Shown: positions 8,796-18,911, counted from the first letter of the stretch. The stretch: 39,791 nt of DNA from Alphaproteobacteria bacterium (GCA_018063245.1 JAGPBS010000017.1:1-39791), one strand, 5' to 3'. Notes: generated from the letters alone by a model not told the origin. Made by a program: numbers and translations.

Positions 8796-9743
8796 ATGAG
8801 TAACGGCAACACCCTCAACGGCTGGATTTATTTGAATAAGCCACTTGGCCTTACGTCACGTAAGATCTTAAATCAGTGCCAGCGGCTTTTGTCTGTGAAA
8901 AAAGCAGGCTATGTTGGAACGCTTGATCCACTTGCAACAGGCGTTCTGCCTTTGGCCTTTGGTGAGGCTTGTAAGACAATCTATTATCTTGAAAAGGCCG
9001 ATAAAGAATATCGCTTTAAAGTGAAATGGGGTATTGAAACGGCCACAGGTGATTTGGAGGGTGAGATTATCAAAACATCGCCAATTATTCCGTCTGTTGA
9101 TGCAATTTTGAAGGCAATTCCTCAATTTGTTGGTCATATTTCTCAAAGGCCGCCGCGCTACTCTGCGATTAAGATTGATGGCCAAAGGGCCTATGATCTT
9201 GCGCGCAAAAATGTTGAATTTGAATGTGAAAAGCGTGATGTTCATATCGAATCCCTGCAATTACTGAGTTTGGAGGGGCATGATTCAGGGGAATCAGAGT
9301 TTCTGGTCTCATGTAGCAAGGGGACTTATGTCAGGCAAATTGCGGTCGATTTGGCCGAGGTTCTTGGGACTTGTGCGACTGTTATTGCGCTTCATCGAAC
9401 AAGGTTAGGTAAAATTACAGAAGATATGACGATTTCGCTGGATTTTTTAGAAAAAAGAGTGCATGATGGCGAATCAAATACTTTTCTACACCCATTGGGA
9501 GTAGGGCTGGACGACATCCCGGCAATTTTTATTTCTGATGAAGAAGAGAAGTATCTTAGGTATGGGCAAAAAATTTCTCTAGAGCCTAATCGATTCAATC
9601 TGAGCGTATCTCAGTCAAATCAATTAGATCATTGTGATGAAGACCAAGAGCCTGTCTATTTGGCGAAGTGCCAAAATCGGCTTGTTGGATTTGTTGTCAG
9701 AGAAGAGGATTGCTTGAAGGCCAAAAGGCTTTTTAATATCTAA
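8796..9743 (+). CDS. truB: tRNA pseudouridine(55) synthase TruB
   Basis: TruB isomerises U55 of the T-loop of tRNAs to pseudouridine. The catalytic motif GTLDPLATG places the nucleophilic Asp at residue 44. The RYSAIKIDGQRAYDLAR segment and the CSKGTYVRQIAVDLAEVLG segment are also standard for the family. At 315 residues it has normal length with a C-terminal extension. The chosen ATG (8796) has AAAGGT nine bases upstream. A second ATG four bases earlier opens a three-codon frame (ATGAATGAGTAA) that overlaps the true start. The rpsO gene follows 29 bases after the stop. Confidence 0.96.
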   Translation: MSNGNTLNGWIYLNKPLGLTSRKILNQCQRLLSVKKAGYVGTLDPLATGVLPLAFGEACKTIYYLEKADKEYRFKVKWGIETATGDLEGEIIKTSPIIPSVDAILKAIPQFVGHISQRPPRYSAIKIDGQRAYDLARKNVEFECEKRDVHIESLQLLSLEGHDSGESEFLVSCSKGTYVRQIAVDLAEVLGTCATVIALHRTRLGKITEDMTISLDFLEKRVHDGESNTFLHPLGVGLDDIPAIFISDEEEKYLRYGQKISLEPNRFNLSVSQSNQLDHCDEDQEPVYLAKCQNRLVGFVVREEDCLKAKRLFNI

Positions 9744-9772
9744 ATTTTTAACACCTAATAATGGAGTATACG

Positions 9773-10042
9773 ATGTCGATTACACAAGAAAGAACAAGAG
9801 AGCTTGTCAAGCAGTTTGGCGCAAGCGATAAAGATACAGGTTCAACTGAAGTACAAGTTGCAATTCTGACAGAACGGATTCGTGCTTTAACAGAGCATAT
9901 GAAAATCCATAAAAAAGATTTCCACTCACGCAGAGGCTTGCTCATTATGGTTGGTCAACGCCAAAGCCTGTTGAAATATTTGAAAAATAGTAACGAAGCA
10001 CGTTACAAAAAAGTAATTGCTGATCTTGGACTCCGTAGATAA
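9773..10042 (+). CDS. rpsO: 30S ribosomal protein S15
   Basis: S15 is a primary 16S rRNA-binding protein of the 30S platform. The 89-residue product from the second ATG ([11 protein letters not shown]) matches the universal S15 length. It carries [14 protein letters not shown], the [18 protein letters not shown] segment and the C-terminal LGLRR. The frame is open four codons earlier, but GGAG is correctly spaced only for the start at 9773. A clear intrinsic terminator follows, and pnp is next, as in most proteobacteria. Confidence 0.97.
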   Translation: MSITQERTRELVKQFGASDKDTGSTEVQVAILTERIRALTEHMKIHKKDFHSRRGLLIMVGQRQSLLKYLKNSNEARYKKVIADLGLRR

Positions 10043-10089
10043 GTCACGATTGGATGAAACAAATATATCGACATCACCGATAAATAAAG

Positions 10090-10128
10090 CCGCTTCTCTT
10101 CAGTTTATACTGAGGTGGAGCGGTTTTT
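10090..10128 (+). terminator. Intrinsic terminator after rpsO
   Basis: A 15-bp stem with one mismatch and two G-U pairs runs from CCGCT (10090-10094) to AGCGG (10119-10123), with TTAT as the loop, followed by five T. It separates rpsO from pnp, as in the known rpsO-pnp arrangement where readthrough supplies part of the pnp message. Confidence 0.8.
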
Positions 10129-10225
10129 ACTTTATAAAGTCGATTTGAGATTGATAATGACCTGATTTTTCTGAATCATCATGATAAATAAGAGAAATTG
10201 AATAGACAGAGATTAGGCATAAGTA

Positions 10226-10298
10226 GAAATTCGAAAAGCGAAATTTCAGCAAGGATAGATCGGCAAGGTCTGAAATTTCATATTAAAAACAACCGATC
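10226..10298 (+). promoter_or_regulatory. Structured pnp leader: competing hairpins and H-type pseudoknot potential
   Basis: GAAATTTCAG (10240-10249) pairs perfectly with CTGAAATTTC (10270-10279). Its 20-base loop contains GATCGG (10258-10263), which is complementary to CCGATC at 10293-10298. That is the layout of an H-type pseudoknot, ending 16 bases before the AAGGA ribosome site. An alternative upstream hairpin, GAAATTCG (10226-10233) with CGAAATTTC (10239-10247), uses the same strand and would exclude the first stem. In E. coli the pnp leader is a stem cut by RNase III and used for PNPase autoregulation; a similar role here is inference. Confidence 0.5.
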
Positions 10299-10327
10299 AA
10301 AATGAATAAACAACTAAGGAAAAACAG

Positions 10328-12448
10328 ATGTTTAATATACATAAAAAAGAAATGATGTGGGGCGGGAAAAAGCTCACCATTGAAACAGGAAAAGTGGCCC
10401 GTCAGGCGCTTGGTTCTGTTGTTGTCACTTATGGCGAAACAATTGTTCTCGGAACAGTTGCTGCAGCGAGCTCAGCAAAGCCTGATATTGATTTTTTCCC
10501 ACTCACTGTGAACTATCAAGAAAAGGACTTTGCTGCTGGTAAAATCCCTGGTGGCTTCTTTAAACGTGAAGGTAAGCCTCGTGATAAAGAAACACTGACA
10601 AGCCGTTTGATTGATCGTCCAATCAGACCTTTGTTTGTCAAAGGGTATAAAAACGAAACACAAGTGATTGTAACCGTTTTAACACATGATTTAGTGAATG
10701 ATCCTGATATTCCAGCGATTATTGCAGCGTCAGCCGCTCTAACTCTCTCTGGTTTGCCATTTTTAGGTCCAATCGGTGGTGTGCGTGTTGGTATGGTTGA
10801 TGGCAAATTTGTTTTGAACCCAACATTGGCTGAGATGGAAACATCGACTCTTGACCTTGTTGTTGCTGGTACAAAGCAAGGCGTGTTGATGGTTGAATCT
10901 GAAGCAAAAGAATTGTCAGAACAACAAATGCTTGATGCTGTGACTTTTGGTCATGACTCATTCCAGCCTGTGATTGATATGATCATTTCATTGGCGCAAG
11001 AATGTGCAAAAGATCCTTGGGAAATGCCTGAGCCAACTTACGATGCTGTTGCTCTCTATAAAGAAATGCATGCAAAAGTCTGTTCTGATCTCTCAGCGGC
11101 TTATAAGATTCGCGACAAAAAAGGCCGTCGTGATCGTATTGATGCGATTAAAAAAGAGGCATTGGGTGCTTATGAAGGCAATGAGCTTTATTCAGCTGTT
11201 GTTCTGCAATCGACTTTCAAAGAACTTGAAGGCGAAGTTGTGCGTCAAGACATTCTGAAGACAGGACAGCGTATTGATGGTCGTGACACAAAGACAATCC
11301 GTCCGATTGTGTGTGAAGTTGACTTTTTGCCAAGAACACATGGTTCAGCCCTTTTCACCAGAGGTGAAACACAAGCAATCGTGGTTGCAACTCTCGGTAC
11401 AAAAGATGATGAACAAATCATTGATGCTCTTGATGGTGAATTCCGTAAAAGATTCTTGCTTCACTATAACTTCCCTCCATATTCTGTGGGTGAAGTTGGT
11501 CGTATGGGAACGCCTGGTCGTCGTGAGATTGGTCATGGTGAACTTGCATGGCGTGCAATTAATCCTGTTCTGCCATCAAAAGAAGAATTCCCTTACACCA
11601 TTCGTATTGTTTCTGAAATCACAGAATCAAATGGATCGTCTTCAATGGCAACTGTTTGTGGATCGTCATTAGCGCTACAAGCTGCTGGTGTTCCTTTGGC
11701 AAAACCTGTTGCAGGTATTGCAATGGGATTGATTAAAGAGAAGGATCAGTTTGCTGTTTTGAGTGATATTTTGGGTGATGAAGATCATCTTGGTGATATG
11801 GATTTCAAAGTGGCTGGTACAAAAGACGGTATTACTTCTTTGCAAATGGATATCAAAATCACATCTATCACAAAAGAAATCATGGAAATTGCGCTTCATC
11901 AAGCTCAGGAAGGTCGTATGCACATTCTGGGTGAGATGGCAAAAGCCATTTCAACACCGCGCTCTGATCTGAGTGATTATGCGCCGCGCATCACAGTGAT
12001 CAATATCGACAAAGATAAGATCCGTGAAGTGATTGGTTCTGGTGGTAAAGTGATTCGTGAGATCACAGAAACAACAGGCGTGAAGATTGAAATTGAAGAT
12101 GATGGAACAATTCGCATTGCATCGAACGATGGTGTTGCTTCGAAAAAAGCAATTGACTGGATTCAAAACATTGTTGCTGTTCCAGAATTGAACAAAATTT
12201 ACGAAGGGAAAGTTGTGCGTATGCTTGAATTCGGTGCTTTTGTTAATTTCTTGGGTAACCATGATGGTCTTGTTCATATTTCTGAAATTGCGAATCGTCG
12301 TATCAACAAAGTTGAGGACGAGCTCAAGCTTGGTGATGTTGTGAAAGTGAAAGTGATTGGCTTTGATGATCGTGGTAAAATTCGTTTGTCAATGAAGCAA
12401 GTTGAACCAGCTGAAGGTTCAGCAGAACCAGCTTCTGCGGCGCACTAA
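10328..12448 (+). CDS. pnp: Polyribonucleotide nucleotidyltransferase (PNPase)
   Basis: PNPase is a trimeric 3'-5' phosphorolytic exoribonuclease of the RNA degradation machinery. The 706-residue protein contains two RNase PH cores (about 1-215 and 305-540) flanking a helical domain. The second core has [16 protein letters not shown] and the acidic [15 protein letters not shown] metal-binding segment. A KH domain follows (about 555-615, [17 protein letters not shown]), then an S1 domain (about 622-690, [19 protein letters not shown]). AAGGA precedes the ATG at 10328. The gene is complete and normal in length. A structured leader lies upstream and a terminator directly downstream. Confidence 0.98.
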   Translation: MFNIHKKEMMWGGKKLTIETGKVARQALGSVVVTYGETIVLGTVAAASSAKPDIDFFPLTVNYQEKDFAAGKIPGGFFKREGKPRDKETLTSRLIDRPIRPLFVKGYKNETQVIVTVLTHDLVNDPDIPAIIAASAALTLSGLPFLGPIGGVRVGMVDGKFVLNPTLAEMETSTLDLVVAGTKQGVLMVESEAKELSEQQMLDAVTFGHDSFQPVIDMIISLAQECAKDPWEMPEPTYDAVALYKEMHAKVCSDLSAAYKIRDKKGRRDRIDAIKKEALGAYEGNELYSAVVLQSTFKELEGEVVRQDILKTGQRIDGRDTKTIRPIVCEVDFLPRTHGSALFTRGETQAIVVATLGTKDDEQIIDALDGEFRKRFLLHYNFPPYSVGEVGRMGTPGRREIGHGELAWRAINPVLPSKEEFPYTIRIVSEITESNGSSSMATVCGSSLALQAAGVPLAKPVAGIAMGLIKEKDQFAVLSDILGDEDHLGDMDFKVAGTKDGITSLQMDIKITSITKEIMEIALHQAQEGRMHILGEMAKAISTPRSDLSDYAPRITVINIDKDKIREVIGSGGKVIREITETTGVKIEIEDDGTIRIASNDGVASKKAIDWIQNIVAVPELNKIYEGKVVRMLEFGAFVNFLGNHDGLVHISEIANRRINKVEDELKLGDVVKVKVIGFDDRGKIRLSMKQVEPAEGSAEPASAAH

Positions 12449-12479
12449 TCGATACTATCCGTTGAGATTACTATATCAT

Positions 12480-12512
12480 AGGGGATCTGCTAAGTGGATC
12501 CCCTTATTTTTT
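12480..12512 (+). terminator. Intrinsic terminator after pnp
   Basis: AGGGGATC and GATCCCCT (12480-12487 and 12497-12504) form an 8-bp stem with a nine-base loop, followed by TATTTTTT. It closes the translation operon before the first large Sel1 gene. Confidence 0.85.
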
Positions 12513-12570
12513 AAATGATTTTTTTATATGATGACTGACGAATTTCATAAATGGTTTTGAGGAAAATAAC

Positions 12571-15090
12571 ATGTCAAATTTGATTCGTACGCTCTCGCAG
12601 GAGAATCTACAAGAACCACCACAGATTGAGCAAAGAGACAATTCTCCAGAGATTGCATTGCCAGGGCAGAATCGTGTTTCAGAGGTCCATACTGACAGAA
12701 CTGAGCCAGACTCTTTAATTGCACGAGATGTAAAGCCAATGCTGACAGCGGCAGAACTTGATCAGCTTTATCAAGAGGGATTATCGCTTTTTAATGCTAA
12801 CAAGACTTATGATGCGATAGGACCATTAAAAATCGCTGCGGATCAAGATGATCTAAGGTCTTTAAAGCTATTGATTAGAGCATATAAGACAATACATAGT
12901 TTCAGGCAGTCATTTTATTACACCGAAAAACTTGCAAGTCAGGGTGATGCCGATGCAAAAGCAATTATGGCTGACTCTTATGAAAAAGGTTTTCCTCCTG
13001 TTCAGCAAGATAAAGAAAAGGCTGCTGCTCTTTATCTTGAATTGGGTGATATTTATGAAAAAAGAGGTGAGAGTACAACTGAAGATCGGGCGACTTACTC
13101 TGTTCAATCCTTTGAAAGTGCTATTTCTCATTATCGTCATGCTTTAAACTTGGGTTGCCAAGAGGCAAAATTAAAAGTGGGATTTTGTTATGCTCAGGTT
13201 GCTGAAAAATATGAAATCAACCAACATCATTTCCCTGTTGTTAATCAATTGCGTGCTCTTAAACATTATTACTTAGCTGTGACCTTTGGTTATAAGAGTG
13301 TTGAGGAAAAGGTGTTTGAACTTGGTACGCAAATTATGGCACTCTATGAGCCCAAAACGTGCCTTCAAAATTTAAGAACTTTAACGCAAGAGCCATATTA
13401 TTTTATAGAATTAAGAGATTTGTATCTTTTAGGGGCTCTTCATCCGAATCTATCAAAAGAAGAGCGTCTGGACATTTTTTTTGAGATGTGTCATCAAGAT
13501 CGGGAGATCCTGGGCAAAAATGCTACGCATTGTGCTGATATCGCAATGAAGCAGGGTGAATTTTATGCAAAGCGGACGCAAGTTGCGGATAAATTAAAGG
13601 CTGAACATTATTTTGAACTGGCTTATCCACTCAATAGAAATTCAATACCATTGAAAATAATGATGGAACGTACCTATGTTCAAGTAGCAGAGATGTATCA
13701 AAAGGGTACAGGTGGCGCAGAGGTTAATATAGAAAAAGCCTATCAGTATTATGAGAAAGCAATTGCGTCTGGATACCAGCTTCCAATAGCCAAGACTTTA
13801 GAAATTTATCACTATTTCCTTCAAAAAGGGAATGACCTTGCAATGTACCCTAGCCGTGTTATGAAGTTGCAGGCTCTTTACTATTATTCTCGCGTGATTA
13901 AGTATAAGAAGGAAAATCCGGAGTTGCCGGTTGAAGATCCACCGATTGGTAAGCTCTATTTTGAGGTTGCCAGAATGTTTAAGAATGGAGAAGATGGAGA
14001 TAAAAGTTTGAGCAAAGCCTATGAATATTATTTGATGGCAATAAAACGAGGATATGATGTTCCTGATTCCAAAGTTGCCAAACTGGAATTTGAGATTGGC
14101 CGTCAATATGAATCAGGAAAAAATGTTGCGATGGATAAGTCATTAGCTTTGGAATGGTATGAGAGAGCCTTGCAGAGAGGACATGCATATGCACGATTTA
14201 GATATGGCTTGATGTTCATTAAAGGTGATGGCACGCCTCCTAATGAAATGATTGGGTATATGCATCTTAAAACAGCAGCGCAAATGGGGCAATCCGATGC
14301 GATTGGTTGGATGATAAATAAGGCAGAGAGACGTAATGATCCTATGGCGCAATTGACTTTAGGCGTTGTTTATAGAGATGGTGTTTCAGGGCAAGTTGAT
14401 TTAGGAAAAGCGATTCATTATTATGAAATGGCTGAGCTGCAGGCTCTACCAGAAGCCTCACTTGCATTGGGTGAGATTTATTTATATATGAAGAATTTTT
14501 CAAAAGCACTGCATCATTTCAAGGTGGGCTCTGATCGCAGAAATATGAATTGTCATCAAAAATTGGCAACTCTTTACTACAATGGAACATCAGAGGTGCA
14601 AGTCAATATCCAGCTAGCTCTTGAGTATTATGAGCGGCTTGCATTGGCAAATGATGCCGAAGGTCAACATATGTCAGGACTCATTTGTTACCGAGGTGAA
14701 GCTGGAAGTGGTCTCTTTTATCAAAGAGCCGTTCAGCATTTTCAGAATGCGGCGAATCAAAATTACAAAGAATCTGAATATATGTTGGGTGTTATGTATT
14801 TAGAAAATAAAGGCATTGATGCTTATCTTTCAGCGGAAGAGAGAGCAACGCGTGCTCTGAGCTTGCTCAATCGATCATCTGAGCAGCATTTTGCACCAGC
14901 TTCATATAGGCTTGGAAAAATGTATCATAGGAGTCATCCTGGCGGCCCAATCAGAGATTTGAATGAAGCGAGCAAATTTTATGAAAGAGCCAGAGAACAA
15001 GGCTATGAAGCTGATAAAATTGATCAGAAAATGCACTTGTTCGCAAATGAGAGTTCAAGATCCCGGGGCGCTGGCGCACGGAGAGTCTAA
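12571..15090 (+). CDS. Large Sel1-type tandem repeat protein, copy 1
   Basis: The 839-residue protein has a polar N-terminus (about 1-60) and then a near-continuous array of TPR-like Sel1 helical repeats. Clear ones include KLEFEIGRQYESGKNVAM, QLTLGVVYRDGVSGQ and HMSGLICYRGEAG. There is no signal peptide, membrane segment or catalytic motif; the Arg-rich C-terminus ends RSRGAGARRV. GAGGAAAATAAC precedes the ATG. It is clearly paralogous to the next gene: the region from PMAQLTLG onward aligns almost residue by residue. Sel1 proteins usually scaffold protein-protein contacts, and in intracellular bacteria several act in host interaction. The partner and location here are unknown. Confidence 0.9.
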   Translation: MSNLIRTLSQENLQEPPQIEQRDNSPEIALPGQNRVSEVHTDRTEPDSLIARDVKPMLTAAELDQLYQEGLSLFNANKTYDAIGPLKIAADQDDLRSLKLLIRAYKTIHSFRQSFYYTEKLASQGDADAKAIMADSYEKGFPPVQQDKEKAAALYLELGDIYEKRGESTTEDRATYSVQSFESAISHYRHALNLGCQEAKLKVGFCYAQVAEKYEINQHHFPVVNQLRALKHYYLAVTFGYKSVEEKVFELGTQIMALYEPKTCLQNLRTLTQEPYYFIELRDLYLLGALHPNLSKEERLDIFFEMCHQDREILGKNATHCADIAMKQGEFYAKRTQVADKLKAEHYFELAYPLNRNSIPLKIMMERTYVQVAEMYQKGTGGAEVNIEKAYQYYEKAIASGYQLPIAKTLEIYHYFLQKGNDLAMYPSRVMKLQALYYYSRVIKYKKENPELPVEDPPIGKLYFEVARMFKNGEDGDKSLSKAYEYYLMAIKRGYDVPDSKVAKLEFEIGRQYESGKNVAMDKSLALEWYERALQRGHAYARFRYGLMFIKGDGTPPNEMIGYMHLKTAAQMGQSDAIGWMINKAERRNDPMAQLTLGVVYRDGVSGQVDLGKAIHYYEMAELQALPEASLALGEIYLYMKNFSKALHHFKVGSDRRNMNCHQKLATLYYNGTSEVQVNIQLALEYYERLALANDAEGQHMSGLICYRGEAGSGLFYQRAVQHFQNAANQNYKESEYMLGVMYLENKGIDAYLSAEERATRALSLLNRSSEQHFAPASYRLGKMYHRSHPGGPIRDLNEASKFYERAREQGYEADKIDQKMHLFANESSRSRGAGARRV

Positions 15091-15142
15091 GAGACATTAA
15101 TCAGACTGGTGCGGAAAGTAATGGTTGTCACTCATAGGACCT

Positions 15143-15167
15143 TCCGTCGTGCCTTGATGAAGACGGA
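15143..15167 (+). repeat. Small inverted repeat between the two Sel1 genes
   Basis: TCCGTC (15143-15148) and GACGGA (15162-15167) form a perfect 6-bp stem with a 13-base loop and no T-tract. The function is unclear. It lies in the 190-base gap between the tandem paralogues. Confidence 0.25.
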
Positions 15168-15244
15168 TGGCGTAAGAGGGATGACTTATGTTATGCATTT
15201 ACCATTAAGCGCATATTTATTTATTTTTATCTAAAATTTTATGT

Positions 15245-15250
15245 TATAAT
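15245..15250 (+). promoter_or_regulatory. Perfect -10 box upstream of Sel1 copy 2
   Basis: An exact TATAAT sits 35 bases before the ATG. The expected -35 region is AT-rich without a good TTGACA match, so the promoter call is moderate. It suggests that copy 2 can be transcribed independently of copy 1. Confidence 0.4.
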
Positions 15251-15285
15251 AAATTTAATTAAAGTAAATAATATGGAGAGAGGTG

Positions 15286-18200
15286 ATGGTCGGTGGAGAT
15301 GATTTGCTACGGGGCGTACCACAAAGAGGTCTTGAGGATATAGAAGGTCCAGATGCCGTTGAAGGGGGAGCACAACCAGAGCTCAGAACGCCAGAACAGC
15401 CACGTACAAAAGAAGATGGTGCAGTTACCGTTGAAGAAAAATCTGTTTTAAATCGAACTATACAAGGAAAACTCACAAAAGCACAAATTGAGACGTTCTT
15501 TCAAAAAGGCGTAGATTTTTATAAGAGTTCGAATTTTGATGCGGCGATAGAATCATTGACAATTGCAGCAGAAAATGAACATAGAAATGCTCAAAGTGCG
15601 TTGATTGAAATTTATAGAAAAAAGAATGAGCCTGAAAAGGCTTTTCCTTATTTGCAAATACTTGCACAAAAGGATGTGCAGGTATTAATTCAGCTCGCTG
15701 AAGCTTATGAGAAAGGTATTGGGGTTGAGGTAGATGTAGAGAAGGCAAAAGAGCTTTATTTTGAAGCAGGGGACCGATATGAGAAAAAAGGAGGTTCAGT
15801 TGCTGCAAAAGAATGGTCACCGACAAATATAGAAAAGGCAATTGATGCTTACCAGAATGCATTGAGATTGGGTTATCAAGAAGCTCGCGTCAATTTAGGT
15901 GAATGTTATGTCAAGCTTGCAGATATGTATTCTAAAAGCGACCATCGGAACGCTTTAACAGCTTATACAAAAGCTGCAGAAGCGGGGCACCCTGGTTCAA
16001 AAGCAAAACTTGCAGAGCACTATTTTAAACTTGGTGAGGCTGCTGAGATCAACATACCTGCTAATCCTGCTCTTATTGTCAAGGCTTTGGATCAGTATTT
16101 GAAGGCGCTCAACATGGGACACCAGGGGGCAGAAGAAAAAGTTGAGTTCTTTATACAGAAAGTGATTGAAAGATATGAAGCTGCAGGGTCAAAAGGTTTA
16201 GATTCACTTGATGATGATTTAGAAACTTTTCAATTGCTGAAAGGATTATATGCATCAGGCATTCTTCATCCTGAGATGAGGAGAGGTGATTGTTTTGCAA
16301 AATTTTTTGTGATGATCTGTACGAAAAATACGATTATCAATAGATATCATAGGGAGGTTTTTGCACTTGTAGCTGAGGTAGGAGAGCTTTACGCATCTGA
16401 TACTGATTTGTCTCAGAAAAAAAAGGCTGATGTGTATTTTAGATATAACATAAGTTTTCTAGAAAATCATCCTGCTGAGGTCAATCCCCGACAAGTAACT
16501 GCAGCAAATGCGCGCATTAATGCATTTTACATTGAAATGGCTCAAATTTATGAGAATGGAACGCATGGCACTGAGATTGATCGAGAGTTAGCCAATGATT
16601 ACTATATGAAGGCTTTAGAGCTTGATTATGCTTTACCTGAGGCGAAAATGGCCAAAGTGCTTGGTTATTTTATTGCGGAAGGGATGAAGCTTATGAATGC
16701 TCCCTTTGAAAATAGTCTATCTCATCTGGAAGGTAAATTAAAAGCGTCTCGGTTTTTTGGTCGTGTACTTGAGTATAAGGAGAAGCATCCGGATGTACCG
16801 GTTCCTGATCTACCGATGGGTAAGCTTTATGTCGACATTGCTGAGCTTTTTGAGCGCGGCATAGGTGAAAAAGCACCTGATTTAGTGGAAGCATATGCTT
16901 ATTATGAGGAAGCGCTTAATAAGGCGGGATATGATGTTCCAGTCTCGAGGTTTGCAGATCTTGCCTTTAGAATTGGGAAGATGTATGACTCAGGTGATGG
17001 TGTGAATGTAAATACGTCAGAGGCACGTATGTGGTATGAGACATCTATCCTACAGGGTGATGATAGAGGGCGATTTAGATATGGGATGCTCCATTTAGGG
17101 GCAAAGAATCCATTTTATGATCCAATGATTGCTTTTGCGAATGTTAAAATGGCAGCAGATCTAGGCGATAGTAAGGCCATAAAGGCAATGGCTGATCCAG
17201 AGATACAGGCGCAGATCAAAATTCTTGTTGATGACGTCATTCAAAAATTTGAATCAGCGGAGAGAAAAGATTACCTTCAAGCCCTTGTTGGGAATGCTGA
17301 AAGGATCAGAAGCTTGGCCGATCTCTATATATCAGGTCTTGTCCATCCAGATTTGGATATGGGTCAAAATATTGAACAATTTTATTCGATGATGACTGGA
17401 AATGAAGATATTCGGGCTCAGCATCCTGATGAGATCGCTAGATTGCTTTTTAAAGGAATCGTTTTTTATAAAGATTCTACAGAGGCGTCTGTTAAAGAAA
17501 GCCTTTTGATTACTTGTGGAGAATATCTCAAGTTGTTTGATAAGGCTCGGCAGTCTCAATCTTTCAGAGATAGAGAGTTTGTGAAATCGGTTGAGAATAC
17601 TACTTATGCTGAGCTTGCAGAGATGTATGAGAATGGGACAAATGGCGTGAAAGTTAATATAGATATGGCCTATAAGCTTTATTCATCGGCGATGGTTGGA
17701 GGCTATGAATTTCCTGAGGATAAGGTCATTAAAACTTATGAATATCTATTGAAAAAAAGCGAGACGTTGGCAAAAAGCCCTAGACTTAAAGATAAGTTGA
17801 AGGCATCAGACTATTTGATGTACATAGCTAACTATAAAAATAAGTTTCCTGATGGACCTATCGATTGGCCACCAGCTGGGAAACTTTTTTACGAAATTGC
17901 TGAGGCCTATGAGAATGAACCTGATAACTATGCTAATATCAAGCATGCTTATGAGTATTATGAGACTGCAAAAGACTGGGGATATGCTGTTCCGGAATCA
18001 AAAGATATTGAGATATATTTCAGATTAGGGCGTGTCTATGAATTGGGTCTGGGTATTGATATGGACAAGGAGCAGGCTTTTGGTTACTATCAACATGCCA
18101 TGAATAACGGTCATCTTGAAGCACGGTTTAAGTATGGTGTGATGCATATTCAAGGTGATGGCGTGGTTCCGAATCAAGTTGTTGGCTATACTAATGTGAA

Positions 18201-18876
18201 AATAGCGGCAGAAATGGGGCAGGTAGATGCCGTGAATTGGATGATTGAACAAGTTGAAACACGTAATGATCCGATGGCGCAATTAACGCTTGGAGATCTC
18301 TTTAGGCAAGGAGTGAATGGCCCTCCTGATATTGACAAAGCGATTCATTTCTATGAGATGGCAGAAAGACAAAATATGGCAGAGGCTTCCTTTGGATTGG
18401 GTGAGGCCTATGGTGGTTTGAATAATTTTGCAGAGGCAGTGAGACATTATCAACTAGGCTCAGAGCGAGATAGTGTGAATTGTCACCGAAAACTCGCCAA
18501 TCTTTTTTACAATGGAGCGCCGGGTGTTGAAGTAAATAAACATTTTGCGCTGCAGTATTTTGAGCGATTGGCTTTTACAGGCGATGCGGAGGCTCAATAT
18601 ATGGCAGGACTCATTTATTACAGAGGGGAAGATCCAATTTTCCTTGGTCCTCTTTATGAAAGAGCTGTTCGGCATTTTAATGATGCTGTCCTTCAAAATC
18701 ATAAAGAGGCAGAATATATTCTGGCTAGCATGTATCTAGAGAACAAAGGTGTTGATGCTAATTTAACAGCGGCAGAGCGTCAAGAACGTGCTGTGAGTTT
18801 ATTGAAAAGAGCCTCAGAACATGGGTCAGTTGAAGCCCAAAAAAGATTGAGACAAGTATTGAGTCGTGAGCAGTGA
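15286..18876 (+). CDS. Giant Sel1-type tandem repeat protein, copy 2, with internal duplication
   Basis: The product has 1196 residues from the ATG at 15286. A GTG one codon earlier is possible, but GGAGAG is seven bases from this ATG when measured from GGAG. It is built of Sel1-type helical repeats with an acidic N-terminus. A block of about 355 residues is present twice (roughly 16130-17200 and 17203-18270). Each block opens with a helical segment containing SG(I/L)(L/V)HP, then (A/M)xxYENGT, a YKxK-P-GKL segment and a RFxYGxxH segment. The shorter neighbour at 12571 has this block only once. C-terminal parts of the two genes match closely (PMAQLTLG, YMAGLIYYRGE, MYLENKG). No signal peptide, membrane helix or enzyme motif is seen. 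Confidence 0.9.
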   Translation: MVGGDDLLRGVPQRGLEDIEGPDAVEGGAQPELRTPEQPRTKEDGAVTVEEKSVLNRTIQGKLTKAQIETFFQKGVDFYKSSNFDAAIESLTIAAENEHRNAQSALIEIYRKKNEPEKAFPYLQILAQKDVQVLIQLAEAYEKGIGVEVDVEKAKELYFEAGDRYEKKGGSVAAKEWSPTNIEKAIDAYQNALRLGYQEARVNLGECYVKLADMYSKSDHRNALTAYTKAAEAGHPGSKAKLAEHYFKLGEAAEINIPANPALIVKALDQYLKALNMGHQGAEEKVEFFIQKVIERYEAAGSKGLDSLDDDLETFQLLKGLYASGILHPEMRRGDCFAKFFVMICTKNTIINRYHREVFALVAEVGELYASDTDLSQKKKADVYFRYNISFLENHPAEVNPRQVTAANARINAFYIEMAQIYENGTHGTEIDRELANDYYMKALELDYALPEAKMAKVLGYFIAEGMKLMNAPFENSLSHLEGKLKASRFFGRVLEYKEKHPDVPVPDLPMGKLYVDIAELFERGIGEKAPDLVEAYAYYEEALNKAGYDVPVSRFADLAFRIGKMYDSGDGVNVNTSEARMWYETSILQGDDRGRFRYGMLHLGAKNPFYDPMIAFANVKMAADLGDSKAIKAMADPEIQAQIKILVDDVIQKFESAERKDYLQALVGNAERIRSLADLYISGLVHPDLDMGQNIEQFYSMMTGNEDIRAQHPDEIARLLFKGIVFYKDSTEASVKESLLITCGEYLKLFDKARQSQSFRDREFVKSVENTTYAELAEMYENGTNGVKVNIDMAYKLYSSAMVGGYEFPEDKVIKTYEYLLKKSETLAKSPRLKDKLKASDYLMYIANYKNKFPDGPIDWPPAGKLFYEIAEAYENEPDNYANIKHAYEYYETAKDWGYAVPESKDIEIYFRLGRVYELGLGIDMDKEQAFGYYQHAMNNGHLEARFKYGVMHIQGDGVVPNQVVGYTNVKIAAEMGQVDAVNWMIEQVETRNDPMAQLTLGDLFRQGVNGPPDIDKAIHFYEMAERQNMAEASFGLGEAYGGLNNFAEAVRHYQLGSERDSVNCHRKLANLFYNGAPGVEVNKHFALQYFERLAFTGDAEAQYMAGLIYYRGEDPIFLGPLYERAVRHFNDAVLQNHKEAEYILASMYLENKGVDANLTAAERQERAVSLLKRASEHGSVEAQKRLRQVLSREQ
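16130..18270 (+). repeat. Internal tandem duplication (two units of about 1.07 kb) in Sel1 copy 2
   Basis: The translated unit starting with EEKVEFFIQKVIERYEAA (about 16130) recurs from QAQIKILVDDVIQKFESA (about 17210). Shared landmarks appear in the same order: SGILHP/SGLVHP, QIYENGTHG/EMYENGTNG, YKEKHPD/YKNKFPDG, GKLYVDIAELFE/GKLFYEIAEAYE and RFRYGMLH/RFKYGVMH. The boundaries are approximate. Divergence between the units shows that the duplication is not recent. Confidence 0.75.
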
Positions 18877-18896
18877 TATGGAAAACGGACGGTAGG

Positions 18897-18911
18897 ATAT
18901 CATGATGATAT
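18897..18911. repeat. Short perfect palindrome downstream of Sel1 copy 2
   Basis: ATATCAT-G-ATGATAT is a 15-base palindrome in the gap before the CNNM/CBS gene. It could be an operator-like site for a dimeric regulator, but nothing else supports that. Confidence 0.25.

Noticed and set aside
15091-15285. Intrinsic terminator between the two large Sel1 genes
   Set aside because: The TCCGTC/GACGGA hairpin is short and lacks a T-tract, so termination is not supported.
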